Part shown: positions 53,001 through 62,000 of the stretch, in pieces | Layout of the letters: each line of letters starts with the position of its first letter | How positions within the stretch are numbered: the stretch's first letter is position 1 | From: Hondaea fermentalgiana | Lineage: Eukaryota; Sar; Bigyra; Thraustochytrida; Thraustochytriidae | Assembly: GCA_014084085.1 (NCBI GenBank) | Contig: NPFB01000049.1 | Span: forward strand, 1,597-65,596 | Length of the DNA stretch: 64,000 nucleotides | Direction: 5' to 3' | Translations under genes and position numbers: made by a program | Notes under the pieces: generated by a model | What the model saw: only the letters and a program-made list of their open reading frames with translations | What the model was told of the DNA's origin: nothing | Database searches by the model: none

Positions 53001-56000
53001 GTGGCGAACAAACATCTGCTCTTTCTGCAACGCAAGTCGACGCAAGCTTGCTGGAAGGTGCTCTGGAGAGTTTGTCGTCGATTGGTGCAGTGAGTGTCGC
53101 TCGCTCTCTCGAAGGTGAGACGCTCAGCGCCGTAGCGACAGGAACTCTTGACGTCGTGGCAGGTAGCACCGCCGCAGCGACGAGCGCGGATCTGACCGGG
53201 GATATCAGCCAAGGAGATCTTCTTCGCATCCCCGGGGATGATGAGCTCTATCTAGTGTCCGCGATCGACTCGAGCTCGGTCCACTTTGTGCAGAGCTGGC
53301 GTGGCGACAGTGCATTTGAATTGTCTGTGGAGATCGCCACAAGCTCGTCTGTGGGTTCTATCTTCCACGTCACTTTTGACACGGAGCTTGGCGATCTTGA
53401 GGCACTCGAACTCGATGCCTCATCTTTGAGCGGAACCAGCCTTGAGGCCTCGGTCTCTGCTTGCGAGAGCAACTTCATCCAGACTGTAACTCTTGTGAGC
53501 TCTTCTACGCTTGGTGGCAGCTTCAGACTTCATTACGAAGATGAGGTGACGGAGGATCTGCCATATGACGCCTCAAGTGCGGACGTGAAGGCTGCTCTCG
53601 AAGCTCTCGACAACATCTACGCAGTTGCTGTGACTCTCAGCGCGCAGACTTACACGATTACTTTTTCTTCGACTAGCTCCAGTGGTGAGGATGGCAGTGA
53701 GCCCCTTCTGTACGGTGAACCCCATCTCTTGACCGGGGAGTCTGTGCGCGTCGATGTTCAAAGCATCTGTCCCGCGGGGACTGTTGCCGGCGTCCAGGGC
53801 GAAGATTTTATTGTGGAGCTGACTGGGCCGACTATTGTTTCTGGCGATGTATCTTATTCTGGCGCAAGTGGCATCTACGATGCTTCGTACCAGGTGCCTC
53901 GGGAAGGCGCGTACTCGCTCGAAGTGAGCCGCGGCAATGTCGGTGGTCTCACGGGTCAGTACTACAACAATCGCTGGCTCTTTGATACGCCTGTCCAGGT
54001 GCGCGTTGACAGCACTATCGACTTTGAATGGGATACCTTCATCACGGACACGGGTCGCGATTACATTTCTGTGCGTTGGTCTGGCTTTGTCGAGCCGCGC
54101 TTTGATGAGGTCTATGAATTTGTTGTGCAAGCAAACGATGGTGCTCGACTCTGGGTGAATGACGAGCTCCTCATTGATGAGTTTGAAACCCAGGCAGGCT
54201 CAGGCGAAGTTAATGAGTTCGTTGGTCAGACGTCAAGCGCTCTCGTTGCGGGACGACTCGTCACGATTAAGCTAGAATTCAGAGAGAATGTTGACGATGC
54301 CGTCTGCAAGCTCTTGTGGCGATCGGGAGCGCAACCGGTACAAGTTATTCCAGCAACGGCTCTCTATCATTCGACAGAGCCACTCAGCGGAAGTCCATTT
54401 GCCGTGTCGCCGCGTGCGGTGCCGCCCACGGTACCAACGAGCCTTTCGCTCAGCGTCGTAGACGATGAAACGCTTCTTCTCTCGTGGTTTCCTCCTCTTA
54501 ATGACGGCGGTGCTTCGATCACCAAGTACAAGGTGACGTGGTGGTCTGCTTTGAACACGCCTACAGAATTGACATTGCGTCTTTCGTCGGTCTCTGATGG
54601 CACCTTCAAGCTGGCCTTTGGCGCGCATGTGTCTCCCGCTCTTCCTTACGATCTCGACGCATGGGAGCTCAAGGCTGCTCTTGAAGCTCTTCGTGGAGTT
54701 GGTCTCGTAAGCGTCAGCAAATCCTTGAGTGGCTCGGACGTCGACTTTGCAATCGTTTTCGAAGAGTATCCAGGTGACGCGACAAGCTCACTTTCCATTG
54801 ACACGGACACGTTTAGTACTGGAAGTGCATCGCTCATTTCGAGTACAACTGGAATTGCTCCATCAGACCTCGTTTCAACGGAGATTACAAATGCGCACGA
54901 GAGTCTTGACCTGAGTGACATCACTGATCCATATCAGCTGGAGATTCCCTCATTAACTTCTGGAACAGCCTATTCGGTCAGCGTGGCAGCATATACCGGA
55001 AATTCTGAGAATGGTCTTGACTATGGTCCTCGGGCCACACCCGTTGTGGAGACGCCTCGCGCAGTTCCCGAAGCACCCGCTCAAGTAATTACACGCTTGG
55101 TTGCCGGTAGTGCGACGCGCCTCAAGGTCTACTGGGATGCTCCAACGGACGATAACGGCGCCAGTGTAGATTCGTACTCTGTGAATTGGGCGACAACGAG
55201 TGACGCAGAACTCGATCGCTGGACACAGAGCATTGTTGATACCCCTTCTGCCTTCCAGAGTACTCTGGGCGTTGCTTCATTTGGATACACGATTGCGGAT
55301 CTCATTCCAGGACAGACATATGTTGTTCGAGTGGCTGCGGGCAACTCTGAAGGTACCGGACCTTACGAAACCGCCGATGCAACTGGATCACTCACGATTC
55401 CCACCTCACATGCTCCTAGGCGCGCGCTTGATGCAATTGCCGATGGCAGCGTTATCCTCTCGACGATTCCTGCATCGGCAGGATCCTCTGGTGGCTCTCT
55501 CCGCATTGCTGATGCTGTTCAGTCTCTGCAGGTCTCCTGGTCGGCACCACTCGACTCGGTCGGGTCTTCGCCCTCGGGATACCTTCTCGAATGGTACACG
55601 CTGCCGGCTGCAACGCTGCAGACGCAGACTATCACTGTGGACAGCACGAGTGCCATTTCTGGGAGTTTTACCCTTTCATACGAAGACGAGGAGACGGACG
55701 CGCTCCCATGGGATATCTCGGCGGAAGACATGAAGGCCGCTCTTGATAATCTTTGTGGCTTGCGGTCTGTCTCCGTTTCTCGTTCTGCCGAAACGAATGG
55801 CTTTACATGGACAGTCGTGCTTGATGCTGACATGGGCGCAAAATCAGAGATCGTCCTTGATGCCGCTCGAGTCTCCACTTCAGGAACCTTGTCATCAAGC
55901 ACAAGCGTGACTCTGGGAGTTCTCCCCGGGGAGTATGGCGCCGTAGAGCTCTCTGCGTCGACTACGGAGTACGTAATTACAGGACTTTCGGCCGGAACCT

Positions 56001-59000
56001 CTTACTTTGCACGGGTGAGCACCGGAAACGATCGCTGCTGGAGCGCGCCGCAGACTTCCACACCATTGTCAGCGGCTCCGCCCCGGCAAAAACCAGACGT
56101 CGTGCAGGACGCGCAGCTTGCTGTGCAATCCGCGAGCGCTCTCAAAGTATACTGGAATGCACCCGAAAGTGATGGTGCAGATCTCATCACCAAGTACAAG
56201 ATTGAGTGGGATGTTCGGTCCGACTTTGCTTCGGACGCCTCCTCCGGAAAGGGATACCACGAGGTGTCCAAGTCACTTGCGTCAGAGTGCCAGTCCTCGC
56301 CTTGCTCCTACATTATCAACTCTCTTCCTCAAGGCGTGGACATTTACGTTCGAGTTTTCGCCTACAACTCATTTGGGTATTCTGTCCGGGGCACTCCGAC
56401 GGTGCCAGCTTTCGCCAAGCCGTGCACTCAGCCTCATGCGCCAACTGGTGTCGCCGTTGACTCGAACGCCGATGGAACACTTAGCGTTCGCTTTGCGGCA
56501 CCTGAAAATGATGGTGGCGAGTCGATCACAAAGTACAAGATCGAATGGGACGTCCTGGGCCAACACGCAGTCGATCATGGCGCGACTGACGCGGTACCTT
56601 ACAGTTTGAGGGAAGTTCAAACGATTACGACTTCCACGACGAATGCACTCAGTGGACACTTTGTACTCCGCTACCGAGAGCACGCGACAGGGAGCCTTGC
56701 CCACGATGTCAGCGCTCAAGACCTTGAGGACGCCCTTCGCGAGCTGCCAACGATTGCAAATGACATTCACGTCACCCGCCGCAAGCGCGTGGACGATTCG
56801 ATTCAGGCGACGGAGAACAAAGGCTATGTTTGGCTCATCACTTTCGGCGAAGCGCACGGAGATGCGTACGAGCTTGAAGTTTCTGTCGATGACGGGAACA
56901 CCTACTCATCATCAGGCTCCGGTGGAACGCTTTCCGGGGCGGATGCGCAAGTTGATGTCGCAACCTCGGTCATTGGCCTTGATGGATTTGCAAAGCAGAG
57001 CGTTACCATCAACGCGGACGCAGATGATCTTGGTGGCACCTTTTACCTCTCTTTTGCTGGGCGCGGAACCGGTTCCATTCCGTTCGATGCTTCCCCGGAG
57101 GTGTTGCGGGCATCTCTCGAGACTATTCCGGCCGTCGGAGAGGTTCGCGTTCACCGCGAGACGGTTGACAATGGCTTCACCTGGACGGTTATTTTCCTCA
57201 CGAGTCTTGGCGACCAACCACCTCTCACGCCTCACCACGAGAATGTGCAAGGGACAAACCCAACATTGACTGTATCTGAAGTCGAGGCGGGTCGGCTTCC
57301 GAGCATGGACTCGAGCCAAAAGGACGTAGCTGAAGTCGACATTGCTTCGCTTGGGTCTGGAACCGCATACTCGTTCACACTGCCGAGTGATTTGATTCGT
57401 GGTGCCCGCTACCATGTGCGTGTATCGGCTTGGAACGGCGTGGGCCATACCTATGGCCCCTCAGCGTATGCCGTACCGGCTTCGACTCTCCTTCATGCTC
57501 CGTTCACAGAGTTCAACGATCTCGCGGCCAAAGCTCTTGGACCTGATGCCCTTGAATTCAGCTGGGCTGCACCTCCTCGGAGTGTTGCAGCTTCGACGGA
57601 GCAGCTTGTAGTCGAGTGGGACACAAACGCTGCTGCCAAAGAAGTTCAGATTGTGTCGTCGTCGTCGACCGGATCTGAAGGAACCTTCACGCTATCGCTC
57701 GGGACATCGACGACAACACCTATCCCCTATGATGCTTCTTCGACCGAAATGCAGGCCGTGCTGGAGGCGCTGTCGTCAGTCGGTGCAGTTTCGGTCACCC
57801 GTGAGTCTCTCGGAGCCGGTGCCTTCAGCTGGAGTGTTACGTTCGTTTCCAATGTTGGTGGCATGCCTCTCATGAGCGGGAATGCCGGTGGTCTCGTTGG
57901 GACGAATGCTCTCGTTTCGGTCGATCGTGCTGTTGCGGGAACGATTCCTGCCTTCGATCAGGGAACCATTGGAATCACTGTGCTTCCGCTCGGATCGATG
58001 CTGCTTGGACGCAGTGCAAATGAGCAGCGTATTCGCGTCGTCACATCTGGCGCCGATGACCTTGGTGGGTCTTTCCGTGTTTCGTTGCATGGCGAGGTTT
58101 CCGCAGACATCCCGTTTGATGCCAGTGAAGCTGTTCTCAAATCGAGACTAGAGGACTTGGCTGCTATCGACGAGGTTGAGGTCACGCGTGTTACTCTGAC
58201 ACAGCACACGGGATCCGTCAATTCTGATGCTGGCTTTGAATGGACAGTTCGATTCACTGGCGCAATGATTGCGCAACCCAACCTGCTTGTTTCTACGCGA
58301 GCAGACGGGAGTGACGCTCATCTCTTTGCATGCCATGGCCAATTGACGGGCACGAAACCGTGCGTGCATAGCGAGATTGTTGAGGTGGGCGGCGAGCTGC
58401 CCACTCGTACCGTTATCTATGGCTTGGCGGACGGAGTTGGCTACTATCTTCGTATCTCAGCACAGTCATACGACTCTGCTTCTAAAGAGGCTACGACCAT
58501 CGCCCCACTTCTCGTTTCCCCCTCGCCAGTGGCACCTTCGTCGCCGCAAAACGTCTTGGTCCGCGTCCTAGCTGGAAGCGAGCTCGGCATTGCGTGGGAC
58601 CCGCCTGCGCATGATGGCGGCTTGCAACTTCAAAATTATGTCGTTCAGGTAGACACGAGCGTGTCGTTTGGTGCAGGTGCTCGCAAAATCACGGTCAATG
58701 GAAATACAACCTCAACGGTGGTAACAGGGCTCTCGACTTCTTTGCCTTACTATGTCCGTGTTCTTGCATACAATGGTGAAGGGTACAGTGAGCCTGCAGC
58801 GGGCCTTGCGGTGCACGATGCTGGCGAAATTCAGACTTTTACACTTACCGCTTCCGGTACGACCACCACGGGGCAGTTCACCATCGATTGCAGTGGTGAT
58901 ACGACAGTGGGCCTTGATCACGACGCCACTGCTGCGGACGTCGCGAACGCTCTAGCGGAGCTGGACACTTTCAAACATGCACATCCTCGCGTGAGCGTGC

Positions 59001-62000
59001 TCGATGTCGACTCCGTTGACTCTGGAATCACCTATGGTATTCGCTGGACCGTGAGTTTCCCTGCGAGCCTTGGAAGTCTAGCTCAGTGCACATCTACTGT
59101 TTCGGGAATTGACCAGAGCGGAACTATTGCTGATGCCACGGTAGTCGAAGGCCGTACCTCGTATGAAACGGTGCAAACAGGCCAACGCGCGCCAACTGAG
59201 CCGCTACTGCCCACCCTCACCGTGGTGAGCGACGATTCTCTCGGCATTTCATGGAAGATGCCGTCTCACACGGGAGGTTCGCAGCCGACCCATTTTCTTG
59301 TGGAGTGGGCCAACGAGTATGACTTTGTGACCTCGACGTCTTCTGTTCTCTCCACCTCAACGTGTTGTCTCGTGGATGTGAATGCCTGCACGGGTACCGA
59401 AGACTGTCGACTCAGTTTTACTGCTGCAGGGACTTCCCAGTTGAAAATATCATCCCTGACCGCAGGCGCAATCTATTATGTGCGTGTCGCAGCTTATAAT
59501 GCAAACGGTTTGGGGACTTGGATTCGGAGCGCTCCGGCAACAGCACAGCCCGCTACGCAGCTGCCTCCTCGGCCCGCGAGTTTTTCAATCGCAGTGAGCG
59601 AAGCAGATGTTCCGGGTCATATCCATGTCAGGTACGACGCACCTGTTCACAACGAGCTCATGTACCCCACCACCGATGGAGGAGCTTCGATTACTGCATA
59701 CAGGTTTGAGTGGGATGTCACTTCCAGCTTTGATTCTATTGCTGGTACGGCCCCGCTTGGAACGTATGATGCGTCCACCATCACCGATGACGACGGGTAC
59801 GACGATTGCAGCTCGGGTGCATGCGTCATGGATACCCTCGGTGCCGAAGTCCAGACTGTGATGGTCTTTGCCGGCGAGGGAACCATTACGGCCGGCGGAT
59901 TCAAGCTCGATCTTGGCGCTCAGACGTCTGCCTGCATCGATCATGATGCCACGAGTGCAGATATGAAATCAGCTTTGGACCTTATCTCAAGCGGTGTGAC
60001 CGTCTCACGAGAGACGACTACAAGCCCTGGCAACGGCTTTTTGTATCGGATCACCTTTTCCAGCTCAGATGCGGATATTCCAGAGTTAGTGCATTCTACT
60101 GACTCGTCGAGCTGCGTTGCTTTCAGTGGAGCCGGCCTTACGGACCCGCAAGTGGTCGTCGGCACGTCTTTGAATGGAGGGGCTTTCACGCCTGGGACGT
60201 CATACCATCTTCGGGTCCACGCGATCAATAGCGTAGGAGTTGGTCTTGAGACACTCGCGAGCCCGGCGCTCCTTGTCCCGCGAGCGCCTTCTGAGCCACC
60301 ACAGTCGGTTCGAGCCCGCTCCGTGGCAGACGATGCAACCGCTCTCTACATTGAGTGGGTTCCGCCGGCAACAACGAACGGAGCCCGAGTGAGCTTGTAC
60401 CGTGTCGAAATTAGCGAGTCCTCTGACTTCAGTGTGCTTGCAGCAACCGAAAATGTGGCGATTTCCACTGGCGATGACGGACTGTCGCTCTTTAGCACGA
60501 CCATTACTGGCCTTACCGATAGTACCGAGCATTTTGTGAGGGTTTTCGCGGTGAACGATCAGGGCGACAGCGCCACTGCAGAGGAGGCGACGGCATTTTG
60601 CGAGACCGGACTCGAAGCTTGCGAGGCCTCGCAGATTCTCACGCGGGCTCTTCCCGAAGTTGTCGCGAACGTGGCTCTTTCCAATGAAGCTTTCAATGGG
60701 CAGAACTCATTCTCCGACTCCTCGCTTACCATTACATGGGAGTCTGGAAGTGTTGCAAACAACATTCCCAACACAAGATATCGCGTGGAATGGGACATCA
60801 GCCCGAGCTTTGCATCTGTTGATGGAAAGCCGCTTTCTTTCGGCAGCTCGAACTCGGATGGCGACGGTATGGATGGCTCACCATACCGAGACGAGGCCAC
60901 GCCTGGTGATGAGCTTTCGCTGACGGTGACGGGCCTCCAAGCTGGAACCACGTACTACTTTCGCGTGACTCCTCGCAACTCTCTGGGATATGGAACAGCG
61001 TCAGTTGTGCACAGTGCAGTGCCCATGAGGGCGCCGGATGCGCCGACTCATGTTGGTGTGCGCTTGCTCTCTGCTTCAGAAGTTTCTGCGGATCCTGCGT
61101 TGTTGGGTACAAGTCTTCACGTATCGTGGTCTAGCCCGCCAAGCGACGGTGGCGATGATCTTGACGGCTATGTTGTCGAGTGGTCCACTACGCCGTGGAA
61201 TGATTTTGCTCTGGAGATGCAAACGGTGACAGTGGGCATCCAGGATGGCGACGGCGACCTTTCGGGCACTTTTCGTTTGACCATGAACACACTTGCATGT
61301 GATCATTGCCGCGTACAAGGTAATTATCAAACGGCGCGCATCCCCAGCGGCGCAACTGGCACTCTTCTCAAGGCGGAGCTTGAAAATCTGCCGAACATCG
61401 ACTCCGTCACCGTAACGCAAACATCGACTTCGACTTCGCAGACCGTTTGGGAAGTGACCTTTGACAACATGGTTGGCCCTGTGCCAACATTGGCTGCAGA
61501 CGGCTCGGAATTGGTGGATTCGACGGTAACTGCGACCCTGCCCTCTGCGGAGGTGTCACCTACTGACGCTGCCACGGTTCCATTCCAAGAGCAAAAGGTC
61601 GTGGTGTCCTCTCTGTCAGCGATGCATACCACAACTGAGGTGCAAACTATCACTACGTACGTGGACTCTGGGAATACAATCTCGGGCAACTACGCTGTTA
61701 CGGTCGATGCTTCCTCAGATTGTGGACTGTGCACGATTTCAGGTGCTCAAACTCCCGTTAGTGTCAGTGCTGATGGAAGCGATCTTGAGGCGAAACTCCG
61801 TACGCTGTTCTCGAATACAGATATCACAGTGAGTGCTGCCGACGGGTCAGGGGGCTCCCACGAACGGATCTACACGATCAGCTTTCCTGACCTTGGCAAC
61901 GTCCCTCTCTTGACAATCTCCGATGATTCGGGATTGAGTGGACCGAGCGCCTCTGTAACGGTGGCTCCTGGCACGGACGGAAACCGGGGTTCATATGTCT

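Larger units (their letters stand above)
46200..54420 (+). repeat. Giant gene block 2: PA14 domains among filamin-like and EVQ modules
   Basis: Filamin/Ig-like units are recognised by G-S-P-F-[AR]-x-x-V (46796, 48176, 51656, 54386), G-x-Y-x-[VL]-x-[VY] strands and D-x-x-G-N turns (46930, 47270, 49990, 51780). EVQ modules are found inside or between them near 47720, 48370, 48680, 49000, 49435, 51330, 51975, 52380, 52935 and 53470. Three PA14 domains are interspersed. Confidence 0.75.
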
